A stretch of 13,007 bases of DNA from Porticoccaceae bacterium (GTDB taxonomy: Bacteria; Pseudomonadota; Gammaproteobacteria; Pseudomonadales; Porticoccaceae). Of the stretch, positions 1 through 7,990 are shown piece by piece. Both the position numbers and the translations under genes were made by a program. The stretch is taken from positions 1 to 13,007 of the forward strand of contig JAHRWI010000039.1 in NCBI GenBank assembly GCA_019090225.1. The letters are read 5' to 3'. The notes under the pieces were generated by a model. It had not been told where the DNA came from. It searched no databases and saw only the letters and a program-made list of their open reading frames with translations. Numbering within the stretch: position 1 is the first letter of the stretch; each line of letters opens with the position of its first letter.

Positions 1-1014
1 CATGGCACCGGCGCAGGAAGCCACGATGTTAGTCAGGCCCAGCGCCCTGAATTCCTGGTCGGGATCAATTTTCTCCCGACGCCGGAAAGCCAACACTTTA
101 GCCACCGAAATACTCTCCACATAGCCAATCACCGCAATCATCACTGCCGAGGGCAGGAGCGCTAGCCAGCCGGACTCGTGCAAAAATCCTAAACTTAAAC
201 CGGGTAAGCCTTGAGGAACCGTGCCGACCACGGCGATGTTCAGGCTGTCTTTAGCGCCGAGCGCAGTGGCAACAATAATAGCTCCGATAACCACCAGCAA
301 CGGGGCTGTGCGCCCAAGCACGGTGGCGGTTTCCTTTTTCATACCGCGTCCGGAGAGAAACTTAACCAGGGGTTCTCGGGCCAGGGCCAGCAATACGATG
401 GCGATGATGCCAAACATGGCCGTGGTAGGGTTGAGATTGTTTATATCGGTGACTAAGGTTTGCAGCAGTTCTGCGAAGCTGGAGCCACGGGGTATTGCAA
501 TACCGGTCAGTGAGGCGAGCTGCGTGCCGACAATAAAAATCGCCGCACCCGTAGTAAAACCACTCAGCACTGGGTGGCTGATAAAGTTGGTCAACCAGCC
601 CAGGCGCAACAAGCCCATCACTAGCATGATCACTCCTGATAGCGCCGACAAAATTAGCGCGCCAGTGAGGTATTTGGCCGGGTCATCACCCGCGTAGGGA
701 GCTAAAGCCGCCGCCACCATGACCGCCGCTACTGCCACTGGGCCAACAGCCAAAGTCCGGCTGGTGCCAGTAAAGGCGTAAATAATTGGTGGTATGACGC
801 TGGCGTAGAGGCCTACTTCCGGGGGTAGACCGGCGAGAAGAGCATAAGCAAGAGCCTGAGGCACCAGGAGGATGGCGGTGATAGTGCCCGCAAGAAGATC
901 TTGACCAAAGCCCTGCTTATCGATATTTTTCAAATCGGCCAATAAGGGCAGATAGCGCTGATAAGCTGGGGAGCTGGATTTTCGGAACGGTTTATTGGTG
1001 CCGGTTTTTTGCAT
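1..1014 (-). CDS. SulP family anion (sulfate-type) permease, N-terminal part, truncated by window edge
   Basis: Reading the minus strand from the ATG at 1012-1014 gives 338 uninterrupted residues to base 1, so the C-terminus lies outside the window. The first about 38 residues are cytoplasmic. Then comes the SulP signature: the segment around residues 39-98 contains LVPQALAYALLAGLPPEVG, GLYASVIPP, GTSRTLAVGPVAVAAV. Further membrane segments follow, with the conserved patterns ISHPVLSGFTTGAA and, near the edge, VIGYVESISVAKVLAFR. SulP proteins are inner-membrane transporters of sulfate, bicarbonate or other anions, usually with about 11-14 helices and often a C-terminal STAS domain; whether STAS is present here cannot be seen. 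The substrate cannot be assigned from sequence alone. No strong Shine-Dalgarno is visible before the ATG. dusC lies upstream on the same strand with 332 bp between, so this gene probably has its own promoter. Confidence 0.93.
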   Translation of the reverse strand, partial: MQKTGTNKPFRKSSSPAYQRYLPLLADLKNIDKQGFGQDLLAGTITAILLVPQALAYALLAGLPPEVGLYASVIPPIIYAFTGTSRTLAVGPVAVAAVMVAAALAPYAGDDPAKYLTGALILSALSGVIMLVMGLLRLGWLTNFISHPVLSGFTTGAAIFIVGTQLASLTGIAIPRGSSFAELLQTLVTDINNLNPTTAMFGIIAIVLLALAREPLVKFLSGRGMKKETATVLGRTAPLLVVIGAIIVATALGAKDSLNIAVVGTVPQGLPGLSLGFLHESGWLALLPSAVMIAVIGYVESISVAKVLAFRRREKIDPDQEFRALGLTNIVASCAGAM

Positions 1015-1346
1015 TGTTATAGGCCGGGTTTTGAAAGATGTTTATCGATGTGCTGATGGTTCAGGCACGATTGATTAGTTATTCTATATCTCTAAAACGA
1101 ATAAATATATATTAAATAGAAATAAATGGCTTGAGGGGTATTTATCCAGGGTGCCATCTTACCCAGGATGTCATGGCATAGATCGGCCTTGCGTATTTTG
1201 ATTGGAGGTCTCGGAAGTATGGATTCTAATGGCCAGGTAGAGGGAGACCAAACTCAATAATCCCGGTGTTACACAAGCAGCGACGTGCCGACAAATTACC
1301 GCGTCCTGGAGCTAAAAAATAGAGGTCAAAAAAATACACACTACAG
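1015..1346. other. Intergenic region between dusC and the SulP gene
   Basis: No convincing gene is seen in these 332 bases. The part at 1078-1127 is strongly AT-rich (TATATATT runs) and is the likely promoter zone for the leftward SulP gene, but I could not fix a convincing -35/-10 pair. A plus-strand micro-ORF of 13 codons at 1219-1260 follows a GGAGG at 1204-1208; it has no recognisable content. GGTCTC (1207-1212) and GAGACC (1244-1249) could pair across a 31-nt loop. No transcription terminator with a T-tract is apparent after dusC. Confidence 0.5.
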
Positions 1347-2327
1347 CTACGCTGCTAACGTCTCCTGAATAATGGCGTGTTCAATAAAATCATAATCCTT
1401 CGAACGTTTTATTAACTCAAACAGGATAATCGCCTCAGGATAGCTACGGCTTAAATAATATAACCACTGCTTGATCCGGTTGCCCGCATATTTGGTGGGG
1501 TAGCCAGCTCGGGTGAGGTCTAAGAGCTGTAAAGCGAGCTTAGCTATTTGGGGCCAGCTCAGGTAGCGGTAATCTTCACCCGCCTGGTAGGCTTTAATGG
1601 CAAGGCCTAGATCGGGGCGAGCGAGCAGGCCGCGTCCCAGCATCACACTGGTGCAACCGGACTGCTCGCGACAGTCTATGTAATCCTCAAGGGTCCAAAT
1701 TTCACCGTTAGCAATTACCGGGATATCGATGCGCGCCTGGATTTCTCTAATGCACCGCCAATAGGCCGGAGGATTATAGCCATCGGCTTTGGAGCGCGCA
1801 TGAACAACCAGTTCGTCCGCTCCGGCTTCAGCAATGGCCACAGCATTTCGCAGGTAGCTGTTGCGGTCTTCATAACCCAGGCGGATTTTTGCGGTGACTA
1901 AAGTAGTCGCCGGCACACATTGACGAGTGGTCTTAACGATGGCGTGAATCAGCGTCGTCTCGTCGAGTAGGCGAGCACCACCGTAATTGCGGTTAACGAT
2001 TTTTGCCGGGCAGCCAAAATTCAAATCAATGGCTGAAGCCCCCAGCAATGCAGCGGTTCGGGCACTGCGGCCGATCAAGTCTGGCTTACTACCAAGCAGT
2101 TGTACCCGTGTGGTTTTACTGGAGCCGTATTCAGAGCCAGTCGTAGCGACTCTCTCCGAAAGCGGAGTCAACTCCGGGCAGCAGCGCAGGAAAACCCGGC
2201 GTGGTACAGCCTGTTCGCTGACCCGAATAAATTCCGTAACAGACAGGTCGATGCCGCCAAGCTCATTGAGCAGGTAGCGCATATGGTGATCAATAACCCC
2301 CTCCATGGGGGCGAGATATATCTGCAT
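1347..2327 (-). CDS. dusC: tRNA-dihydrouridine(16) synthase DusC
   Basis: A 326-residue flavoprotein of the Dus family, which uses NADPH and FMN to reduce uridine to dihydrouridine in the D-loop of tRNA; the DusC subgroup modifies U16. The N-terminus MQIYLAPMEGVIDHHMRYLL and TEFIRVSEQAVP follow the DusC pattern rather than DusA or DusB. The catalytic cysteine is C106 in LNFGCPAK. K147 (TAKIRLG), H176 (VVHAR), the IPVIANGEIW strand (202-211) and GRG at 231-233 fit the TIM-barrel FMN and phosphate sites. The C-terminal helical domain contains RIKQWLYYL, matching the RIKQWLSYL-type motif of DusC. Length is close to the E. coli protein (about 315). The ATG at 2325-2327 gives the N-terminus expected for the family, although no clear Shine-Dalgarno precedes it. 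It appears monocistronic, with 129 bp to the upstream gene. Confidence 0.93.
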   Translation of the reverse strand: MQIYLAPMEGVIDHHMRYLLNELGGIDLSVTEFIRVSEQAVPRRVFLRCCPELTPLSERVATTGSEYGSSKTTRVQLLGSKPDLIGRSARTAALLGASAIDLNFGCPAKIVNRNYGGARLLDETTLIHAIVKTTRQCVPATTLVTAKIRLGYEDRNSYLRNAVAIAEAGADELVVHARSKADGYNPPAYWRCIREIQARIDIPVIANGEIWTLEDYIDCREQSGCTSVMLGRGLLARPDLGLAIKAYQAGEDYRYLSWPQIAKLALQLLDLTRAGYPTKYAGNRIKQWLYYLSRSYPEAIILFELIKRSKDYDFIEHAIIQETLAA

Positions 2328-2407
2328 ACGTGAGGTGCTTATTGATGGCTGGAAAAAGGCCGAGATTCTACCTTGGTTATGGTCAGCGACTAATGGGCTA
2401 GTTCGCG

Positions 2408-2429
2408 ATTAGTTGAACATTAGTTGAAC
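2408..2429. repeat. 11-bp tandem duplication upstream of dusC
   Basis: ATTAGTTGAAC occurs twice back to back (2408-2418 and 2419-2429), in the intergenic region between the barrel protein gene and dusC. It could be slippage, or a pair of regulator sites for dusC; the sequence does not decide between these. Confidence 0.75.
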
Positions 2430-2456
2430 ATGGCTCGAATAGCGCTAGTGTTAAAT

Positions 2457-3263
2457 TTAAAACGACCACTCCAGACCAAGACCACCGTGGGAAAAGTCAC
2501 CCAGTTGCTCGTCACCGGCCAGGCGTGAGTTACGCTTCAAAGCCCAGCTATAAGTTGCATGTCCGGTAATGGTCAGGGACTCGGTCAGTGAGTATTCTGA
2601 GCCAAAGCGCAGGCCAAGGTGGTTAGCACCGCTGTGACCATCCGGGATGTAGCCATCATTGATGCCGAACATCCCAGCGCCTGTAAAGGTGAGACGTTCA
2701 GATACCTCCACTGCGCGGCTCAAACTCAACTCCCAAAACGCGCCGTCAGCATCGAAAGAATAATAAGCGTCCAGGGCCACATCAACTTGCAGAGGCAAAC
2801 CTGACCACACACCACCGACGCCAACCTCGTTATCGTGAGAATCGGGAAACTTTAAATGGGTGTAACCCGCATAGAATTCAAAATCACCAACTTGCTCGGT
2901 CAGCCCCAATGTTATTCGCGACTCCTCATAATTTTGATCTGGAGACCAGCCATACCAAAAACCACCAGTAAACCGGCCCCAGCCCAGATCCAGGCTAGTC
3001 GCCGAGATGGCATCACCGTCAAGGCTGTCTCTGCCTTCTAAGGAATACCGGCTCTCCAGCCCAGTCTGGAAATGGATATCCATAGTATCGTGAGTATGGG
3101 CATGCCCGAACCGCGTTTGCGCCTCCGGTTCGTGAGCCATTGCACTGAGAGTAGTGCAAAAAAACATATACAAAAAGCGACTAACGTTCTTGTGCCCCAA
3201 CAACACTATCGCGCAGAGTTTCTTCGAAATAAACCTGTTCAATTTCTTAATCCAGCCTTCCAA
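2457..3263 (-). CDS. Predicted outer-membrane beta-barrel protein, function unknown
   Basis: The reading frame is 268 codons long and ends in the aromatic tail LGLEWSF, a typical BAM recognition ending. After residue 60 the protein is a series of amphipathic strands with alternating hydrophobic and polar residues (GFWYGWSPDQ, FEFYAGYTHLKF, LQVDVALDAYYSF, LGLRFGSEYSL, LTITGHATYSWAL), consistent with a small porin-like barrel of about 10-12 strands, similar in style to TorF-type putative porins. The start is uncertain. The first codon in frame is a TTG (3261-3263) with no Shine-Dalgarno before it. A GTG at 3204-3206 would give a clean 24-residue signal peptide (LLGHKNVSR, then FLYMFFCTTLSAMA) cut before HEPEA. 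The mature N-terminus carries HAHTHD (residues 54-59 of the long form), a possible metal-binding cluster. No partner gene suggests a substrate. Confidence 0.7.
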   Translation of the reverse strand: MEGWIKKLNRFISKKLCAIVLLGHKNVSRFLYMFFCTTLSAMAHEPEAQTRFGHAHTHDTMDIHFQTGLESRYSLEGRDSLDGDAISATSLDLGWGRFTGGFWYGWSPDQNYEESRITLGLTEQVGDFEFYAGYTHLKFPDSHDNEVGVGGVWSGLPLQVDVALDAYYSFDADGAFWELSLSRAVEVSERLTFTGAGMFGINDGYIPDGHSGANHLGLRFGSEYSLTESLTITGHATYSWALKRNSRLAGDEQLGDFSHGGLGLEWSF

Positions 3264-3852
3264 TAAAACGGGTAATTATATAACAAAACACCGTATTTTG
3301 ATTGCCGACTACCCTATGGTGGCTCCTGCTAGAGCAACATATTCAGCTTGTTTTGCCGCCGTGCGATACTCCTTTACGCTTTCGGTATTTTATTGGGGGG
3401 AGGTCCAGTTTGATGCCCTGACACTATGAATGTGAATGTGTTAATGCAAGGCCTCGCATCCTGAGCCTGTTGCTTGTGCAAACTCCCTGCGGGGCGTTTA
3501 GAAGGGCTTGTGGTGCACTTGTAGATTGAATGAGGGTTCATGGGAGGGCTGCGTTTCTAGACCTGAGCCTATATTCCCCCGACTCTATTTTTCCCTCAGT
3601 TCAGATCAACATCGTCGATACCAATCACTATCGCTAGTAAAGCACTCTCGCGGATTATTTGAGTTGCCCATTGCCGCCTGAATTTCGAATTCGCCAGGCA
3701 CAGATTATGCGACTAGCTCAGAGTCCGTCTGCGGTCTGAAACCCTCCCCCATTAAAGTTATTGCGCTAATGGTCGATAACCTAGATATCTCTCTCTATCA
3801 GAAATGTTGGCTAAAACGGGCTTAACGAGTTTCAGGATTAAAATGCAACACT
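3264..3852. other. Gene-poor region upstream of the broken GGDEF gene
   Basis: These 589 bases hold no convincing ORF with family features. They contain interspersed repeat copy A (3549-3592) and a possible hairpin at 3676-3699 (GCCTG and CAGGC arms around GAATTTCGAATTC) that lacks a T-tract. It is a divergent promoter region, between a leftward barrel gene and a rightward GGDEF gene, but no -35/-10 pair is convincing. No tRNA or other structured RNA was recognised. Confidence 0.5.
3549..3592 (+). repeat. Interspersed repeat, copy A
   Basis: The block begins CTGCGTTTCTAGACCTGAGC and ends GACTCTATTTTT. The same start (CTGCGTTTCTAGACCTGA) and a similar end (GACCCTATT then a T-rich tract) recur in copy B at 8611-8675, and a shorter relative (TTTCTAGACCCGACC to GATCCTATTTTT) is copy C at 9533-9570. 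Copies A, B and C share the same orientation. Copy A lies upstream of the decayed diguanylate cyclase. Confidence 0.7.
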
Positions 3853-4507
3853 ATGAACACTGAAAAAACGAATATACTGATCACAGTTGCCTGCATGATG
3901 TTGATAGCCATATTGATCAGGTTTTCACTGGATGCGTACCGGCGATCCTTTCTCGAAAAACGTCTCGAATCAGAACTCACCCGACTAGCAAACTCGGTTG
4001 ACGAACAAATGGGTCTATCTCCGGCTAAACTCAAACACCGTGAAGACTTGCGCCAGCAGGCAATGCACGATTCTTTAACCGGATTGTACAATCGTCGTTA
4101 TTTGAGCGAATCAATGGAGATGGCTCTGAACCTGGCCAAACGTCACAGTCCAGGCCTGACCGTTGTCATGCTGGATGTCGACCACTTTAAACGCTTCAAC
4201 GATACCTTTGACCATCAAGCATGGTGATTTAATTTTGCAGCCAATAGCAACGGTAATACAGGACAATATACGCGCCTCGGATATCCCTTGCCGTTATGGT
4301 GGAGAAGAATTCCGTATTATTTATACGGATATCTCACTCGAAAATACCATCCGCCTGGTTGACAAATTACGCAAAGATATTAGCCTTATTGACGTCCATC
4401 ATAACCAGATGGCAGTCGGTCAAGTTACCGTATCGTTGGGACTGCCCATGATCCCAGAACATGCCGATAATACCGTAGAACTTTTCTCATTTAAAATTCA
4501 AGGATAG
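3853..4507 (+). pseudogene. Decayed diguanylate cyclase (GGDEF), frameshifted and C-terminally truncated
   Basis: The first part (3853-4227) encodes a membrane helix (about residues 8-26), a charged linker and the start of a GGDEF domain: HDSLTGLYNRRYL, then the metal/GTP motif D108-V-D110-HFKRFND. It stops early at FDHQAW. Removing one T near 4222 restores the expected HQAGDLILQ and continues in the other frame with the inhibitory-site RASD (4271-4282), then exactly five residues, then GGEEF (4298-4312), and VTVSLGL. The second frame ends at 4507 after VELFSFKIQG, so the usual last about 25 residues (the ADKALYxAK helix) are missing. Unusual residues such as GGEEFR and SLGLPM suggest relaxed selection. 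An intact relative would make c-di-GMP from two GTP at the membrane. Both the frameshift and the lost tail argue that no active enzyme is made. Confidence 0.88.
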
Positions 4508-4549
4508 CCCCTAAAAATTTGTATATGTGAATACCGCCATAAAGAAAAG

Positions 4550-4580
4550 TTGATTAGTAATTTAATCAAGGCACTATAGA
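4550..4580 (+). promoter_or_regulatory. Candidate promoter with overlapping 20-bp dyad, upstream of the pseudopilin gene
   Basis: TTGATTA (4550-4556) and TAATCAA (4563-4569) form a perfect inverted repeat around a 6-nt centre. The left arm contains a -35-like TTGATT, and a -10-like TATAGA lies at 4575-4580, with a rather long 19-bp spacer. The dyad therefore sits where a repressor or activator could control the pseudopilin and GGDEF/EAL pair. This is position-based inference. Confidence 0.35.
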
Positions 4581-4605
4581 TTCCGTGATATACCTCAAAG
4601 GAGAG

Positions 4606-5130
4606 ATGCTCATTCAGCCGACAATTTTAAGCTTACGCTGCGGTTCTGTAAGACATTTTTATAGGGTTGCCAATCCGAGTGAATGTCGGCACAGCCGGGC
4701 TTTCTCGCTGGTGGAGTTACTCTTCGTTGTCGCTATTCTGGGTTTACTGGGCGCATTCGCCTATCCCGCGTATCAGGCTTATATCGATCAGACAGATGTA
4801 TTTCAGGCGACCCGAGAAATAGCTATAATATCAGCGTCGGTTAGCCTTTATAAAGAAGACGGGAGCAAATTTCCCGATACGTTGGCGCAAATCGGTATTA
4901 CTATGACCGATCCTTGGGGAAACCCCTACCGATATCTACGCATCGAGGGCAATGAGACCAAAGGCAAGGCGCGTAAAGACAATAATCTCGTACCCATTAA
5001 TTCAGATTTCGACTTGTACAGCGCCGGTAAGGATGGAGCGACAACAGGCCCGCTGACGGCCAAATCCAGCCGCGACGACATTGTCAGAGCCAACAACGGC
5101 GGTTTTATTGGCCTGGCCATAGACTACTGA
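4606..5130 (+). CDS. GspG-like type II secretion / type IV pilus pseudopilin
   Basis: The protein has 174 residues from the ATG at 4606. That start is preferred over an in-frame GTG at 4585 because AAGGAG (4598-4603) lies just before it, though the spacing is short. The class III prepilin signal is RAFSLVELLFVVAILGLLGA: cleavage falls between A32 and F33 (Ala instead of the usual Gly at -1), with Glu at +5, followed by the hydrophobic N-terminal helix. The leader of about 32 residues is long. The C-terminal part has DPWGNPYRYL (102-111), a hallmark of GspG major pseudopilins, and FDLYSAGKDG with a later RDDI, resembling a modified GspG calcium loop. Pseudopilins build the periplasmic piston of type II secretion or minor pilus fibres, after processing by a prepilin peptidase. 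No other gsp or pil gene is present, so the partner machine must be elsewhere. The gene ends 10 bp before the GGDEF/EAL gene and is probably co-transcribed with it. Confidence 0.85.
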   Translation: MLIQPTILSLRCGSVRHFYRVANPSECRHSRAFSLVELLFVVAILGLLGAFAYPAYQAYIDQTDVFQATREIAIISASVSLYKEDGSKFPDTLAQIGITMTDPWGNPYRYLRIEGNETKGKARKDNNLVPINSDFDLYSAGKDGATTGPLTAKSSRDDIVRANNGGFIGLAIDY

Positions 5131-5140
5131 TATATCCACA

Positions 5141-7990
5141 GTGAAAATTCTAGCGCTCGATAGCCGTGTTGCCCGACGTATAGTTCTTATGCTGGCCGTG
5201 TTCGTGGCCGCACCGCTTGTAGCGACTTCGTATTTAGTGGCGGCCCGAGTCAACACTGACCTTCGAGCCCAGACTGAGCAGAATCTCCAAAAAACCGCCA
5301 AAGCGGTCGGAATGGAGATATTTGGCCAGTTACAGCACGTCGATGAATTATTGCGTTGGTATATGGCTCAATTACCCTCGTCGATCGTCATGGATACTGC
5401 CAGCATGCAGGAATCTTTCAGTGGCCTCGCCGAGATGAATAGCGTCAGCGGTCTTTGGTTAATAAATAGCGATGGCGATATCGAACCTGTCAAAGGCGGC
5501 GCGATGCCTCCAGAGTTTGATAGTCGATTTTATTTTGCCCATATTAATGAAGCAACGACTCAGCTCACTCATGTTCTTGCCCAGGGTAGCGGTGCGATGC
5601 ACACGATGCTGGCGGTTCCATTTTCACATGGAGATGGCGAGCGACACTGGCTACTGGCGCAACTGAGTAGCGATTACTTGTTTGGACAGTACGATGCTGA
5701 TTACCCCCTGAGCGTATGTGTATTTTCGAAATCGTCAAGCGCAAATTACTGTAACCGCCCAGTTGATCCCGAGTGGCAGCGAGCCGTGCTCCAACAATCC
5801 GCCAATCGCAGAAAAGGCAGCTTTACCTGGGCTGGCGGTAATCAGTCGGAAACGGTAACAAGTTATTGGTCGCTCTTTTTAAAATCCCGGTTTGAGCAGG
5901 GGCGCTGGACGATTGCAATTCAGTCCCCTCCAAACAGTCTGTTAGGCGGTCTGGCTAACTATCAACTTTATTTCCCCATCCTCGCGGCACTCGTCATTTT
6001 AAGTATCTTCTTCACGGCAATGCTGATCGTGCGTCGCTCATTAAGCCCACTGGACAAATTGACCGTAGCCACACGCACGCTGGCAACGGGGCGTTTTGAG
6101 ACCCGCGTTGCACTGGATTCAAATGACGAATTCGAAGAAATGGGCGATGCCTTCAACGAAATGGCCGGGCACCTCGGTGAACAATTCGCCTATCAGCGCG
6201 AGCTGGCACGGTTGGGAGGGATCCTAACGGAAGCCCCTACAGTTCAGGTTGTAATGAAGCAAATTACGAGTGCACTGGCCAACATGCCGGAAATCCAGTC
6301 AGCCGGGGGAATCGTCGCGAAGGGATTTGGCACCGGCGATACCAGTATTTATGTACATCAAGCTGGTGGTGATAAAACCGAGATCGACACTTGGCGCGGA
6401 GAAGAGACCAGTTTGCCCGACCAGTTCTGGTCCGGGAGCCACGAACAAATGGTAGCGTCTTATCCCTCTCTGGCGGAACTGAAGCTCGAAACAGAGAGTA
6501 ACGCCACTCTGGCACCTGTGACACTGAACGGGGAAACCAAAGCAGTACTTGTTCTCACCATGACTGGCGGCTCTATCTGTTCCGAGACAATGACTGGTTT
6601 TGTTTTACATGTGTCGGACATGCTGGCCAACACTTTGCGCAGTCTGGCTTTGCGAAGCGAACTGCGTTTTCAGGCAGATCACGATGTACTGACCGGTCTT
6701 GCCAATCGAAAGCTTCTGGAAACACGGGTACAGCAGGCTATCAAAAGATGCAGCCAATCCGGCACTGCCTGTGGCCTGGTGATTTTCGACATCGACAGAT
6801 TCAAACTGATAAACGATACCAAGGGTCACATGGCGGGTGACGAATTATTGCGTCAGGTAGCAAATCGATTGGGTATCCGCGCAAACGGTTTTAACCTGGT
6901 AAGCCGCCTGGCAGGGGACGAATTTGTCATTTTCCTTGATGATCTTGACCTCGATTCTGTCGCCACGCAAGTCGAAAAAAAGATGGTTGTGATACAACAA
7001 ACCTTTAACACCCCCTTTACTATCGGTAATTGGCAAGTCCCCGTTACCTGTTCGGTAGGAGCGGCAGTATTTCCTCGGGACGGGGCGGGCTTTTACGAGC
7101 TCCTGCAACGTGCTGATACCGCTATGTACAGTGCTAAAAACAAGGGCCTGGGACAAGCTGTGTTCTATACGCAGGTTCTAGAAGACCGCGTTAATGAGCA
7201 GGTTGCACTGGAAAACGATCTTCGAAAGGGACTCGACAATAACGAATTGCGTCTACATTACCAGCCGGTTATCGACACTAAAGTTGGTCGTGTAGTAGGT
7301 GCAGAGGCCTTGATACGCTGGCAGCACCCGGAGCGCGGCTTGCAAAGCCCCTTCGTCTTTCTCGGTCTGGCAGAAAACATGGGATTGCTACCCGCGATCG
7401 GCGACTGGGTAATAAAAAAAGCAGCCAGCGATTTTTCCAAGTGGAAAAAAAACGGCTGCGACCTGAGCCATATTGCGGTTAATTTATCTGGTGTCGAATT
7501 TGAAAATACGCACATGGTTGAGGATATCACCGATTCGGTGAGCCAATTCGGTTTGGAGCCTTCCGATATCGAGCTCGAGATCACCGAAACAGAAATTATC
7601 AAAGATTTGGAAAATAGCGCGCAAAAAATCACTCAATTGCGCAGAGCTGGCTTTAAGGTGGCGCTGGATGACTTTGGTACCGGCTACGCGTCGATGGAGT
7701 ATTTGAAACAGATTCCCGCTGACAAACTAAAGATCGAACGCATGTTTATCAAGGATCTAGAAAACAGCAAGCTCGACCAGGCAATCGTGAAAGCATTGAC
7801 GACATTGGCCTATGATCTAGATATGACTGTAGTGGCTGAAGGTGTAGAAACTGAGCAGCAACTGGAAATACTCAAGTCTAAGGGCGTCAAAATAATTCAA
7901 GGCTATCTGTATAGCAAGCCCTTGCCGGCTATCGAGTTTCTCGATTACGTCAAGATGTTCAACCAGCCGACTGCATTGCAGACTGCGTAA
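5141..7990 (+). CDS. Membrane-bound HAMP / GAF-like / GGDEF / EAL c-di-GMP enzyme
   Basis: The 949-residue protein starts at a GTG (5141) 10 bp after the pseudopilin stop; no strong Shine-Dalgarno is seen. In order: a membrane helix (about 12-34), a periplasmic sensor (35-272) with a likely disulfide pair C193/C204, a second membrane helix (about 277-298), HAMP (299-350), a GAF-like region (about 355-505), GGDEF (about 511-675) and EAL (about 690-940). The cyclase domain has D550-I-D552-RFKLIND and AGDEF at 591-595, a variant common in active cyclases. The upstream RxxD inhibitory site is missing (FNLV occupies that place). The phosphodiesterase domain keeps E722 of EAL, N781, E813 and E816 in ELEITETE, D843-D844 in DDFGTG, K864, E900 in AEGVE and Q920, so all the usual metal and catalytic residues are present. 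It could make, degrade or sense c-di-GMP in response to a periplasmic signal; the net direction cannot be decided from sequence. Confidence 0.93.
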   Translation: MKILALDSRVARRIVLMLAVFVAAPLVATSYLVAARVNTDLRAQTEQNLQKTAKAVGMEIFGQLQHVDELLRWYMAQLPSSIVMDTASMQESFSGLAEMNSVSGLWLINSDGDIEPVKGGAMPPEFDSRFYFAHINEATTQLTHVLAQGSGAMHTMLAVPFSHGDGERHWLLAQLSSDYLFGQYDADYPLSVCVFSKSSSANYCNRPVDPEWQRAVLQQSANRRKGSFTWAGGNQSETVTSYWSLFLKSRFEQGRWTIAIQSPPNSLLGGLANYQLYFPILAALVILSIFFTAMLIVRRSLSPLDKLTVATRTLATGRFETRVALDSNDEFEEMGDAFNEMAGHLGEQFAYQRELARLGGILTEAPTVQVVMKQITSALANMPEIQSAGGIVAKGFGTGDTSIYVHQAGGDKTEIDTWRGEETSLPDQFWSGSHEQMVASYPSLAELKLETESNATLAPVTLNGETKAVLVLTMTGGSICSETMTGFVLHVSDMLANTLRSLALRSELRFQADHDVLTGLANRKLLETRVQQAIKRCSQSGTACGLVIFDIDRFKLINDTKGHMAGDELLRQVANRLGIRANGFNLVSRLAGDEFVIFLDDLDLDSVATQVEKKMVVIQQTFNTPFTIGNWQVPVTCSVGAAVFPRDGAGFYELLQRADTAMYSAKNKGLGQAVFYTQVLEDRVNEQVALENDLRKGLDNNELRLHYQPVIDTKVGRVVGAEALIRWQHPERGLQSPFVFLGLAENMGLLPAIGDWVIKKAASDFSKWKKNGCDLSHIAVNLSGVEFENTHMVEDITDSVSQFGLEPSDIELEITETEIIKDLENSAQKITQLRRAGFKVALDDFGTGYASMEYLKQIPADKLKIERMFIKDLENSKLDQAIVKALTTLAYDLDMTVVAEGVETEQQLEILKSKGVKIIQGYLYSKPLPAIEFLDYVKMFNQPTALQTA

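Noticed and set aside
211..697. Plus-strand open frames of 81 and 158 codons
   Set aside because: They are antisense to the clear SulP permease frame, whose conserved transporter motifs run uninterrupted across this stretch.
1219..1260. 13-codon plus-strand micro-ORF after GGAGG
   Set aside because: It is too short to support, has long spacing from the GGAGG, and runs against the direction of both neighbouring genes with no conservation evidence available.
3676..3699. Possible hairpin or tRNA-like arm around GAATTTCGAATTC
   Set aside because: No complete cloverleaf, no CCA-compatible acceptor pairing and no T-tract, so neither a tRNA nor a terminator is supported.
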